A stretch of 15,591 bases of DNA from an uncultured Parabacteroides sp. (GCA_900547435.1 URGO01000066.1:1-15591), one strand, 5' to 3'. Shown: positions 6,153 through 13,185, numbered from the stretch's first letter. Numbers and translations: made by a program. The notes: a model not told the origin generated them from the sequence alone.

Positions 6153-6207
6153 TAAAAAAAGAATCCCTGTCAATTGCTTGACAGGAACTCTTTCGATATC
6201 GTAAAGA
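6153..6207 (-). ncRNA. Predicted short greA-leader RNA (GraL-like)
   Basis: Predicted from two visible elements only. The promoter box at 6213-6220 points to a start near 6207, and the hairpin plus U-run at 6154-6193 would end transcription near 6153, giving an RNA of about 55 nt. In E. coli, incomplete termination in the greA leader produces the short GraL RNAs; this locus has the same layout, with no sequence similarity claimed. Existence of the RNA is inference. The hairpin could instead mainly end transcripts coming from the gene at 6354-7520. Confidence 0.4.
6154..6193 (-). terminator. Intrinsic terminator/attenuator in greA leader
   Basis: On the minus strand the arms 6193-6178 and 6173-6158 pair over 16 bp (two G-U pairs) around a GCAA tetraloop of the GNRA type. 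A seven-T run follows (6160-6154). The core arms are TTGACAGG and CCTGTCAA. It lies about 90 bases before the greA start codon and just downstream of a good promoter, as expected for an attenuator. It is also positioned to stop read-through from the upstream minus-strand lipoprotein gene. Confidence 0.85.
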
Positions 6208-6212
6208 CATTG

Positions 6213-6242
6213 CAAATATAAGACAAGTTTTTTGATTTGCAA
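6213..6242 (-). promoter_or_regulatory. Bacteroidetes-type promoter for greA leader
   Basis: On the minus strand TTG (6242-6240), 19 bases, then TATATTTG (6220-6213), matching TAnnTTTG with ideal spacing. The predicted start is about 6207, leaving a 144-base leader before greA. No other TAnnTTTG box lies between the hairpin and the greA start. Confidence 0.7.
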
Positions 6243-6353
6243 TATTTTCTTTTCTGCTTTATAACATATTTGAAAAAGAAGAGATTGGCACGCTTTCTGT
6301 TGGGGAACCCGTTTCTTGTCCCCTGAAGCCTTTCAACTCGTCTTGTTTACAAC

Positions 6354-7520
6354 TTACAACGCCGCTTTAATGTCGTTTTCCATTTTATGCGGATAATCTT
6401 CTCGTTTTACGACATTGCCATTTTTATCCAAAAGGAAAAGGGCGGGCAATTGTTTTACATTATATAATGCAGCTGCTTGCGAATAGACCGTTTCCGGGTC
6501 GCGCACGCAAGTCCATGGCAAATTGGATGCCGCATTTTTCCAGAAGTGCTCATCTGCGTCCAATGAAATCTGGTAAATCTTCAATCCTTTATCGGCATAT
6601 TTTGAATAAAGCTTGTTCAGCTCTATGTTCAATGCCGGAGACCATTCCGCCGTATAAGCCGTAAAGTTGACCAGAACCGGATGATTCCGGGAGATATCAG
6701 ACAGGTTTACTACATTCCCATAAATGTCCGGAAGGGAAATCTCCAGGAAGCTGACCTCTTTCGTCTCTATTTCGTCTAAATTTAACTTCTGCTGGCCACG
6801 GATGACTTTGATGGACTGCAATGCCAGATTATATAATTGCTTGGTACGCGGACTTTCCGGATAAAGATGATTATAGCTTGTAGCTACCGCGCCATACGCC
6901 CGCGAGTCGGTCTTGTCATATAAATCAAACAAAAGCAATCCGTTGACTTGCTGGAACAAGGCATAATAAGCTACGGTAGACATGGGCGCGCCATAGATAT
7001 ATTTCAACGCTACCTCCTTGTAGGCTTTCGAAGCCTCCATAATGCGGTTCACGTATGCCGTGTCTTCCAAATGTTTGTGTTCATACTCTTTACGGATTCG
7101 GTTGATGGCTTGATTAGCATCCAGTTGTGCCAATGTAATCTCTTTGATAGCTTTGCAATTATCCGAACCTTCCACCTGATAAGAGGTCGCAAAGGTACCG
7201 GCATCGGCCGCGATGGAGATAACCTCGGTCGAGTCAATCGCGAAATTAATCAATTGGTTCTTCAATCGTAAGCGATAAAAGTCCGGATATTCGGGACGTG
7301 CCTGCTTGAATTCAAATTTACCGGCAGAGCTCAGTTTGACCGAGTCCAAGACCTCAACCGCCGATACCCCCACGTTTTCCAAATACATCGTCTGTCCGTC
7401 TGCTCCGGATACCACGCCCTTTACCGTGAAATTCTTGTCGTCCTGGCATGAAGAGACAACCAGCAGAGCCAACAAAATCCATAGATAATCGGAAATATAC
7501 TTCATCATCTTTTTTTGCAT
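6354..7520 (-). CDS. Lipoprotein with DUF4369-like and thioredoxin-like (TlpA/AhpC type) domains, redox cysteines missing
   Basis: The 388-residue product has a signal peptide with lipobox V-S-S-C25 followed by Q-D-D. An N-terminal beta-rich region at about 30-125 resembles DUF4369 (F-x-V-K-G, L-D-S-x-x-x-x-x-G-K-F-E-F), then a helical middle (about 125-245), then a thioredoxin-like domain (about 258-388). In that domain P-V-L-V-N-F-T-A-Y-T-A-E-W-S occupies the place where active proteins have F-W-A-x-W-C-x-x-C: positions 291-294 are A-E-W-S, so both catalytic cysteines are gone. The cis-proline (L-P359-A) and the D-K-N-G-N-V strand are kept. It is therefore probably a periplasm-facing binding or structural protein, not a reductase. 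ATGs at 7508 and 7505 are possible alternative starts; 7520 lies about 10 bases from the predicted transcript start. Single-gene transcript. Confidence 0.88.
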   Translation of the reverse strand: MQKKMMKYISDYLWILLALLVVSSCQDDKNFTVKGVVSGADGQTMYLENVGVSAVEVLDSVKLSSAGKFEFKQARPEYPDFYRLRLKNQLINFAIDSTEVISIAADAGTFATSYQVEGSDNCKAIKEITLAQLDANQAINRIRKEYEHKHLEDTAYVNRIMEASKAYKEVALKYIYGAPMSTVAYYALFQQVNGLLLFDLYDKTDSRAYGAVATSYNHLYPESPRTKQLYNLALQSIKVIRGQQKLNLDEIETKEVSFLEISLPDIYGNVVNLSDISRNHPVLVNFTAYTAEWSPALNIELNKLYSKYADKGLKIYQISLDADEHFWKNAASNLPWTCVRDPETVYSQAAALYNVKQLPALFLLDKNGNVVKREDYPHKMENDIKAAL

Positions 7521-7537
7521 TTTGATTATTCAAGTTG

Positions 7538-7545
7538 CAAATATA
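7538..7545 (-). promoter_or_regulatory. -7 box for the thioredoxin-like lipoprotein gene
   Basis: TATATTTG on the minus strand (7545-7538) matches TAnnTTTG and lies 17 bases from the start codon, giving a leader of only about 10 bases. No convincing TTG at the -33 position. Confidence 0.55.
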
Positions 7546-7607
7546 CAAAGATTGAATTGAAATTTAAAAATAATAAAAGAAAATGAAGAGGTTTTGAAAA
7601 AAATCAT

Positions 7608-7678
7608 GCCTATGTTCGTTTCCATTCATGCCTATGTTCGGAAACGTTTATGCTTATCTTTACAAGGAAAGATAGGCA
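7608..7678. repeat. 22-bp palindromic tandem repeat, block B (three units)
   Basis: Units start at 7608, 7630 and 7652. The first two share GCCTATGTTCG exactly, 22 bp apart. The third, GCTT-ATCTTT-ACAAGG-AAAGAT, is a canonical unit of the family seen at 1997-2090. It is followed by AGGCA, so 7651-7661 and 7668-7678 form an 11-bp hairpin with one G-T pair. The bases after the last unit (AGGCAAGAATT) also match those after block A (AGGCATGAATT). Confidence 0.7.
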
Positions 7679-7807
7679 AGAATTCAGACAAGGATTATAC
7701 GTGCTTTTATCCTTGTCGGGTTAAGCCTGATTCCCTATATATAATAAGGTATAACCCATAACGGGATTTGATGAAGCAATTCCTTTTTAAAATATCGCTT
7801 CTTTTTT

Positions 7808-7927
7808 CAGAAGCATCGGTTATTTCCGTCCCGAATAACGGTTATTTTTGTGCCGACCTTTGTTGGAAAAGGGTGGGACGTTTGTTTCCGTTTGTGCCTA
7901 CCTTTTTCTGAAAAGGATGCTACCTTT
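7808..7927. repeat. 22-bp palindromic tandem repeat, block C, running into the left inversion site
   Basis: A 22-bp phase holds from about 7808. CGGTTATTT recurs at 7817 and 7839. Units GCCG-ACCTTT-GTTGGA-AAAGGG (7852), TGGG-ACGTTT (7874) and GCCT-ACCTTT-TTCTGA-AAAGGA (7896) follow, then a truncated unit TGCT-ACCTTT (7918-7927). That last unit stops where the 27-bp inverted repeat of the invertible segment begins. The hairpins could dampen leftward transcription when the promoter is inverted. Confidence 0.65.
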
Positions 7928-7953
7928 TAGTTCTGGCGGAACTACGTCTTTTT
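7927..7953 (+). repeat. Left inverted repeat (inversion site) of the susC promoter segment
   Basis: 27 bp that are a perfect reverse complement of 8210-8236. It contains an internal dyad TAGTTC-N5-GAACTA (7928-7944), typical of a recombinase core site with two half-sites around a short crossover region, followed by CGTC and a T-run. Confidence 0.9.
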
Positions 7954-8185
7954 CCCTTTTTTGCCCGTAAAAGCAAATTGCCTACTATTTTTGGATTTTA
8001 ACATAAATAAGATTTATTTTGACAAGAAGATTATCGAACTGGGTCAATCTTTATTCAAAAACGAAAGACATTTTGCTTTTAATAAGAAAGTGCATTTGGT
8101 GGTTGCAATGTTAAAAGCGATTCGATTTTTGGGAATTATTTGAAAAAATTTTTTCGATTAAGTGTGTTTTGTAATGAAATATTTA

Positions 8186-8193
8186 TATCTTTG
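8186..8193 (+). promoter_or_regulatory. susC promoter -7 box (inside invertible segment)
   Basis: TATCTTTG matches TAnnTTTG exactly. The nearest TTTG upstream (8168-8171) is only 14 bases away, closer than the usual 19-21, so the -33 element is weak or absent. Predicted start about 8200, giving a leader of about 200 bases that crosses the right inverted repeat. Confidence 0.7.
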
Positions 8194-8209
8194 TAACGCA
8201 TTTCAAAGA

Positions 8210-8236
8210 AAAAAGACGTAGTTCCGCCAGAACTAA
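8210..8236 (-). repeat. Right inverted repeat (inversion site) of the susC promoter segment
   Basis: Perfect reverse complement of 7927-7953. In the susC mRNA this site plus the next bases folds as AGAC-g-TAGTTC / GAACTA-a-GTCT (8214-8240), 10 pairs and one mismatch with a five-base loop, only about 14 bases from the 5' end. That could protect the message from decay. Confidence 0.9.
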
Positions 8237-8399
8237 GTCTCGTTTCTAAAGAATGTTAAGGACAGAAAACAAGAATAATGTATAACGCAAAAACAAAAAA
8301 AGCCTATGAGATAAAAACAAATTGTAAGTATTTAATGTAACCGTATAACAAAAAATAGTAAACAAGAAACAATTAGTTAAACCCAAAAATCGATTTTTC
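8237..8399 (+). other. susC 5' leader, A-rich, with a palindrome at the start codon
   Basis: About 160 bases of A-rich untranslated leader with no Shine-Dalgarno sequence, as is usual in Bacteroidetes. AAAAATCGATTTTT (8385-8398) is a perfect 14-bp palindrome ending one base before the ATG at 8400. It could form a weak hairpin over the initiation region or be a protein-binding site. No other structure was recognised. Confidence 0.5.
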
Positions 8400-11300
8400 A
8401 TGAGAAAGTCATTAGCTTTATTATTGACATTCTTTCTGTGCGTAACAGCTTATGCGCAGAAAACGATTAGCGGTACAGTTATTGATAAAGATTTGAACGA
8501 ACCGCTAATTGGTGTAAATGTACTTTTGAAAGGTACAACAATTGGTACCGTTACAGATTTTGATGGTAAATACTCGTTAGAGGTTCCCGATGACAACGGT
8601 ACGTTGGTATTCTCGTACGTAAGTATGAAGACGGTAGAAGAGGCTATTAACGGCCGTACTACAATTGACGTTGTGATGGCATCTGATTCTGAGGCTTTGG
8701 AAGAGGTTGTCGTAACGGCAATGGGTATCAAACGTGAATCAAAGACTTTGACCTATTCGGCTCAGACCGTAGGTGGCAAGGATTTGAACGAAATCAAAAA
8801 CGTCAACATGATTAACGCCCTGCAAGGTAAGAGTGCCGGTTTGCAGATTACCCCGAACTCAACGGGTGCCGGTGGTTCTTCCAAGATCCTGTTCCGTGGT
8901 AACAAATCTATTAGCGGTAGCAACCAGCCGTTGATTGTTGTGGATGGTGTTCCGATGATGATGAACGTCTCTACTTCTCAGACAACTATGGCATACGGTG
9001 GCGAACGTGATGGTGGTGATGCCATGTCAACCATCAACCCGGACGATATCGCGCAGATTACTTTGTTGAAAGGTGCATCAGCAGCCGCATTGTATGGTGC
9101 AGTTGCAGCCAACGGTGCTATCATGATTACAACCAAATCGGCTCAATCCGGTAAGGTTTCTATCAACGTATCAAGTAATACAACGGTTGAAACACCGATG
9201 GTATTGCCGAAGTTCCAGAATACTTATGGTGTAAGCAACGAAGGTACTTTCAGCTGGGGTGATAAGTTGTCTTCTGCTGCTCCTAACTATGCAAAGAAAT
9301 TCTACCAGCCGGGTTATACGACCAACAACTCTATCTCTTTGGCAGGTGGTAACGAGAATATCTCTTCTTACTTCTCTTATTCAAATGTATCGTCTAACGG
9401 TATTGTTCCGGAGAACGATTATATGAGCCACAACTTGATGGCAAAGGTTGGATTTAACTTGTGGAAAAAGGTTCAGGTTGATGTTACGGCTCGTTACAAC
9501 AACCAGCACATCGAGAACCAGCCGGCTGCAGGTTATTTGAGCAACCCGATTACAGGTGCTTACCTGTTCCCGAGAGGCGAGGATTGGGATTACTACAAGA
9601 ATAACTATGAAGTGTATGATGGTACACGCAATATTAATGTACATAACTGGACAAATACGGCTCAGGAACAATTTACTAACCCGTATTGGATGCTGAATCG
9701 CCAGAAACCGGTAACAGACCGTAATCGTTATGAATTTGGTGGTCAGGTTAAGTATGACATCATCGAAGGTTTGTCTGTAACAGGTCGTTTACGTTACGAA
9801 CGTGGTGAAGAACAGTGGACTTTGAATGAATATGCTTCCAGTACGGCTAACCGTAACTTGTTAGGTACTTTGAAGGATACGCGTACATTCAGCGACCAGA
9901 CTTATGCTGACTTGTTAGCTCAGTACAACAAGACTTGGAATGATACTTATTCATTGTCTGTAACCGCTGGTGGTAGCTATCAGAAGACTGAAAGAACAAG
10001 TTCTGAAATCATCGGTTGGGGTGATAAGGCTTATTCAGTAAATAATGGTGTGATTAATCCGGGTGCTTATTTCCCGAACGTCTTCAATCCGAAGAACTAC
10101 TATACCGTACAGAGCACATTTACTCGTGAAAGAAAACGTTTGAACTCTGTATTTGCTACGGCTCAGTTCGGGTATAAGGAAGGTTTGTTCATCGATATCA
10201 GTGGACGTAACGACTGGTCTTCTTCTTTGGCATTTACGGATGGTGTATCCTTCTTCTATCCGTCATTCGGTGCGAGTGCTTTGTTAGACAAATTCATTGA
10301 CTTTGGCGAACAGGTTGATTTGTTCAAACTTCGTGCTACCTATTCTATTGTAGGTAATGACGTGCCCATTGGTGTAACCAACGAGCTTTATACATACGGT
10401 GAAACCGCTGGTTCAATCGCTCCTCCTGAGAGTTCTTCATTCCGTACGTTGAAACCTGAAAAGACTAACTCTTTGGAAATCGGTTTCGATGGTACATTCT
10501 TCCAGAACCGTTTCAACGTGAACTTGACTTACTATAAGACAAACACGAAGAACCAGTACTTCAATATCTCCGCTCCGTGGGAAACTGGTTTGAGAAACCG
10601 TTATATCAATGCCGGTAACGTACAGAACCAAGGTTTTGAAGTTGCATTAGGTTGGTACAACCAGTTTACGGATGACTTCAGCTGGAGTACAAACTTCAAC
10701 TTCTCTTACAACAACAATAAGATTATTGAATTGTCTGACGAATTACCTGAATGGACATTGGCAAGCTATTGTACAGGTGCCAAGATTATCCTGAAGGAAG
10801 GTGGTCACTTCGGCGACTTGTATGTTCGTGATTTGCAACGTGACGAAAACGGCGCTCCTATTGTAGGTGATAATGGCGCTCCGGTTTTGGCTGGTTCTGA
10901 TAACAAAGACTTGGTTTACGTAGGCGATATGAACGCTAAGGTAAATATGGGTTGGACCAACACATTCCATTATAAAGACTTCACTTTGTCATTCTTGATT
11001 GATGCGAAAGTGGGTGGACATGTATTCTCTATGACAGAGGCTACATTAGACGGTTGGGGCGTTTCTGAACGTTCCGGTGAAGCTCGTGATGCCGGCCAGG
11101 TTGTAGTTGACGGTACTTCTTTCGATCCGCAACTTTATTATTCAACTACCGGTGGTACAAGCTATAACTCAAATATCTATACCGGTCAATATGTATATGA
11201 TGCAACAAACATTCGTTTGCGTGAATTGTCTTTGGGTTATACATTCCGTAACTTGTTCGGTGCAGGCAAGAACTTGACGGCTTCTTTGATTGGTCGTAAC

Positions 11301-11435
11301 CTGTTCTTCTTCTATAAAGATGCTCCGATGGATCCGGATGTAGCTGCTGCAACGGGTAACGGCTGGCAAGGTGTGGATATGTTCGCATTGCCGACATCTC
11401 GTAGCTTTGGTTTGAATTTAAAACTTAACTTCTAA
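8400..11435 (+). CDS. susC: SusC/RagA-family TonB-dependent outer-membrane transporter
   Basis: The 1011-residue product imports oligosaccharides, peptides or other nutrients through the outer membrane, driven by TonB. The signal peptide is residues 1-19, with cleavage A-Y-A/Q20. A carboxypeptidase-regulatory-like domain spans about 22-96 (I-S-G-T-V-I-D-K, D-F-D-G-K-Y-S-L). The TonB-box-like L-E-E-V-V-V-T-A-M-G is at 100-109. The plug (about 115-247) has L-Q-G-K-S-A-G-L-Q-I, P-L-I-V-V-D-G-V-P and the L-L-K-G-A-S-A-A-A-L-Y-G-A-V-A-A-N-G-A-I motif. A 22-strand-type barrel runs to the terminal aromatic residue (L-K-L-N-F). It is co-transcribed with susD (17-base gap) from an invertible promoter. 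No enzyme or regulator gene accompanies the pair, so the substrate cannot be told. susC is used as a family symbol; this is not the starch-system gene itself. Confidence 0.96.
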   Translation: MRKSLALLLTFFLCVTAYAQKTISGTVIDKDLNEPLIGVNVLLKGTTIGTVTDFDGKYSLEVPDDNGTLVFSYVSMKTVEEAINGRTTIDVVMASDSEALEEVVVTAMGIKRESKTLTYSAQTVGGKDLNEIKNVNMINALQGKSAGLQITPNSTGAGGSSKILFRGNKSISGSNQPLIVVDGVPMMMNVSTSQTTMAYGGERDGGDAMSTINPDDIAQITLLKGASAAALYGAVAANGAIMITTKSAQSGKVSINVSSNTTVETPMVLPKFQNTYGVSNEGTFSWGDKLSSAAPNYAKKFYQPGYTTNNSISLAGGNENISSYFSYSNVSSNGIVPENDYMSHNLMAKVGFNLWKKVQVDVTARYNNQHIENQPAAGYLSNPITGAYLFPRGEDWDYYKNNYEVYDGTRNINVHNWTNTAQEQFTNPYWMLNRQKPVTDRNRYEFGGQVKYDIIEGLSVTGRLRYERGEEQWTLNEYASSTANRNLLGTLKDTRTFSDQTYADLLAQYNKTWNDTYSLSVTAGGSYQKTERTSSEIIGWGDKAYSVNNGVINPGAYFPNVFNPKNYYTVQSTFTRERKRLNSVFATAQFGYKEGLFIDISGRNDWSSSLAFTDGVSFFYPSFGASALLDKFIDFGEQVDLFKLRATYSIVGNDVPIGVTNELYTYGETAGSIAPPESSSFRTLKPEKTNSLEIGFDGTFFQNRFNVNLTYYKTNTKNQYFNISAPWETGLRNRYINAGNVQNQGFEVALGWYNQFTDDFSWSTNFNFSYNNNKIIELSDELPEWTLASYCTGAKIILKEGGHFGDLYVRDLQRDENGAPIVGDNGAPVLAGSDNKDLVYVGDMNAKVNMGWTNTFHYKDFTLSFLIDAKVGGHVFSMTEATLDGWGVSERSGEARDAGQVVVDGTSFDPQLYYSTTGGTSYNSNIYTGQYVYDATNIRLRELSLGYTFRNLFGAGKNLTASLIGRNLFFFYKDAPMDPDVAAATGNGWQGVDMFALPTSRSFGLNLKLNF

Positions 11436-11452
11436 TCTTAGGAAATTATCGT

Positions 11453-13114
11453 ATGAAACTAAATAAATATTTGAAATTTGCAGCTGTATCAGCATTGACT
11501 TTGGCAACAGGCGCATTGACTGTTGGCTGTACAGATAATTTTGAAGAACTGAACACTGACCAGTATGAGTTGGATCCGAATACGCTTCCGTTCTCTGCTC
11601 AGTTCCAGGAACCGATGTCGTATGTATATGCTCCGCAACAGAACTTGTTCCAGTATTGCTTTAGCTTGAACGTGGATTTGTTCAGCGGGTATTTCATGAC
11701 ACCGCACAACTTCAATGGTTCAGGTAATGTGGATTATGCATTGAACCGTGGTTTCTGCGGCGGTATGTACGAAAATGTTTATTTGCACATCTTTAATAAT
11801 ACGCGTCGTTTGATTACTTCTTGCGAAGAACAAGGATTTACCGATTATGCCGGTATGATGCGTGTTATTCAGGCGTATGCCGTTCAGATGTTGACGGATG
11901 TTTATGGTCCGGTTTCTTATACATCGGCTATTGAAGACCCGACGGGCGGTGCTTCTTTCTACTATGACAAGCAGGAAGATATTTATAATGACTTGTTCGC
12001 TTTGGTAGACGAAGCTATCCAGAATTTCCAGAATCCGACTTCCGATTTGGAATCCAGACAATCATTCGATGTTTGGTGCAAGGGTGATTTGGACTTGTGG
12101 ATTAAGGTGGCTAACCAGTTGAAGCTCCGTATGGCTATGCGTATCGTAAAGGCTAATCCGACATTAGCTAAGCAAAAAGCAGAAGAGGCTGCTCAGGCTG
12201 GCGTATTGACTAAAGATATCTTGATTAATGAAGGTTATAGCAACGAACAGACTCGTATGTTTGAATGGGGCGATAGCGGTATGAACGCTAACCTGATTAC
12301 AATCATGGAAGGTTATGAAGATCCTCGTCTTCCGTTGTATGTAACGATGAACCAGGCTGATGTGACTTGCGAAGATGGCTCTACAATCCCTGCTAATACG
12401 CGTTATTTGGGTGTTCGCGGAGGTTGCAATCTGCCGGCTAAACCAAACCAGTGGGGTAACTTCTCAAAGATTGTTTGTAGCTATACTACGGCATTCCCGA
12501 TTATGAAAGCTGCTGAAGGTTACTTCCTTCGTGCAGAAGGTATCCTCCGTGGCTGGAACATGGGTGGCGGAACCGCTCAACAATGGTATGAGGATGGTAT
12601 TCGTACATCTATTCGTAACGAAGTTGCTTATAAAGGTATTGAAGTTCTTGCAGGCGTAACTTCTGTTTCTGATGAAGAAATCGAAAATTACATTAATGGT
12701 ACTACACTTCAGGAAGATTTTGTTGACCCGGTTGATAAGCAGAATAACATCGAAGCTCAGAATGATGTTTGCGTAAAATGGGATGACAGCGCTACGAACG
12801 AACAGAAGTTACAGCGTATCATGATTCAGAAATGGATTGCTAACTTCCCGATTTCTTGCGAAGGTTGGGCTGAATACCGCCGTACCGGTTATCCGAAGTT
12901 CTTCCCGAACCGCGTTAACTTGAGTAACGGAACTATCGATACAGATGAGCAAGTACGTCGTTTGCTTTATTCAGATAACGAAATCAACACCAATAACGTA
13001 GAGTTGCAGAATGGTATCAACCTGTTGAACGAAGAAAATTCAAGTTCTCAGTTTAGCGGTGATATAGGTGGTACTCGCGTATGGTGGGATAGAGCTAATG
13101 TTGGAAACTTCTAA
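11453..13114 (+). CDS. susD: SusD/RagB-family nutrient-binding outer-membrane lipoprotein
   Basis: The 553-residue product is the surface lid partner of the SusC transporter just upstream. The signal peptide ends in lipobox L-T-V-G-C26, followed by T-D-N-F-E-E-L-N-T-D, the usual start of this branch. Helical repeats follow, with M-M-R-V-I-Q-A-Y-A-V-Q-M-L-T-D-V-Y-G-P-V-S-Y (about 137-158), W-I-K-V-A-N-Q-L-K-L-R-M-A-M-R-I near 220-235, and the late A-E-G-Y-F-L-R-A-E-G-I-L-R-G and C-E-G-W-A-E-Y-R-R-T-G-Y-P motifs. This pattern fits the SusD-like_2 type (SusD/RagB family nutrient-binding lipoprotein) more than classic starch SusD. The start is clear; AGGA lies about 10 bases before the ATG. It ends in a strong terminator, so the operon has two genes only. 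Ligand unknown. Confidence 0.95.
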   Translation: MKLNKYLKFAAVSALTLATGALTVGCTDNFEELNTDQYELDPNTLPFSAQFQEPMSYVYAPQQNLFQYCFSLNVDLFSGYFMTPHNFNGSGNVDYALNRGFCGGMYENVYLHIFNNTRRLITSCEEQGFTDYAGMMRVIQAYAVQMLTDVYGPVSYTSAIEDPTGGASFYYDKQEDIYNDLFALVDEAIQNFQNPTSDLESRQSFDVWCKGDLDLWIKVANQLKLRMAMRIVKANPTLAKQKAEEAAQAGVLTKDILINEGYSNEQTRMFEWGDSGMNANLITIMEGYEDPRLPLYVTMNQADVTCEDGSTIPANTRYLGVRGGCNLPAKPNQWGNFSKIVCSYTTAFPIMKAAEGYFLRAEGILRGWNMGGGTAQQWYEDGIRTSIRNEVAYKGIEVLAGVTSVSDEEIENYINGTTLQEDFVDPVDKQNNIEAQNDVCVKWDDSATNEQKLQRIMIQKWIANFPISCEGWAEYRRTGYPKFFPNRVNLSNGTIDTDEQVRRLLYSDNEINTNNVELQNGINLLNEENSSSQFSGDIGGTRVWWDRANVGNF

Positions 13115-13144
13115 GAGAAGTAAAGTTCTCATAACTCCGTAATA

Positions 13145-13184
13145 AAAGGTCGTTCGCCTTGGCGGCGAGCGACCTTTCTTTCTT
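13145..13184 (+). terminator. Intrinsic terminator of the susC-susD operon
   Basis: AAAGGTCGTTCGCC (13145-13158) pairs with GGCGAGCGACCTTT (13164-13177), 14 bp with one G-T pair, loop of five, followed by a T-rich tract with scattered C. This is the strongest stem in the window. Confidence 0.92.
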
Positions 13185-13185
13185 T

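Larger units (their letters stand above)
7927..8236. promoter_or_regulatory. Invertible promoter segment controlling susC/susD, ON orientation
   Basis: A 27-bp perfect inverted repeat bounds 256 bp of A/T-rich DNA. The only good promoter box inside is TATCTTTG at 8186-8193, which faces susC. An A6T6 tract (8143-8154) lies about 45-57 bp upstream of the predicted start, as an UP-like element would. Site-specific inversion of such segments by tyrosine recombinases is established for SusC/SusD and capsule operons in Bacteroides. Here inversion would turn the promoter toward the minus-strand lipoprotein gene and leave susC without a promoter. No recombinase gene is in the window, so it must act from elsewhere. 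A 60-codon open frame at 7961-8143 inside the segment is not considered a gene. Confidence 0.85.

Noticed and set aside
6302..6323. Terminator for the thioredoxin-like lipoprotein gene
   Set aside because: Only a 5-bp GGGGA/TCCCC stem with no U-tract on the minus strand; the strong hairpin at 6154-6193 is the better candidate.
7608..7927. CRISPR array
   Set aside because: The 22-bp units follow each other directly without unique spacers of constant length, and no cas genes are present.
7961..8143. 60-codon plus-strand open frame inside the invertible segment
   Set aside because: It overlaps the promoter upstream region and A6T6 tract, has no domain pattern and no ribosome-binding sequence, and starts inside recombination-site flank; better explained as non-coding promoter DNA.
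8450..11397. Several minus-strand open frames opposite susC
   Set aside because: They are antisense shadows of a well-supported 1011-residue transporter.
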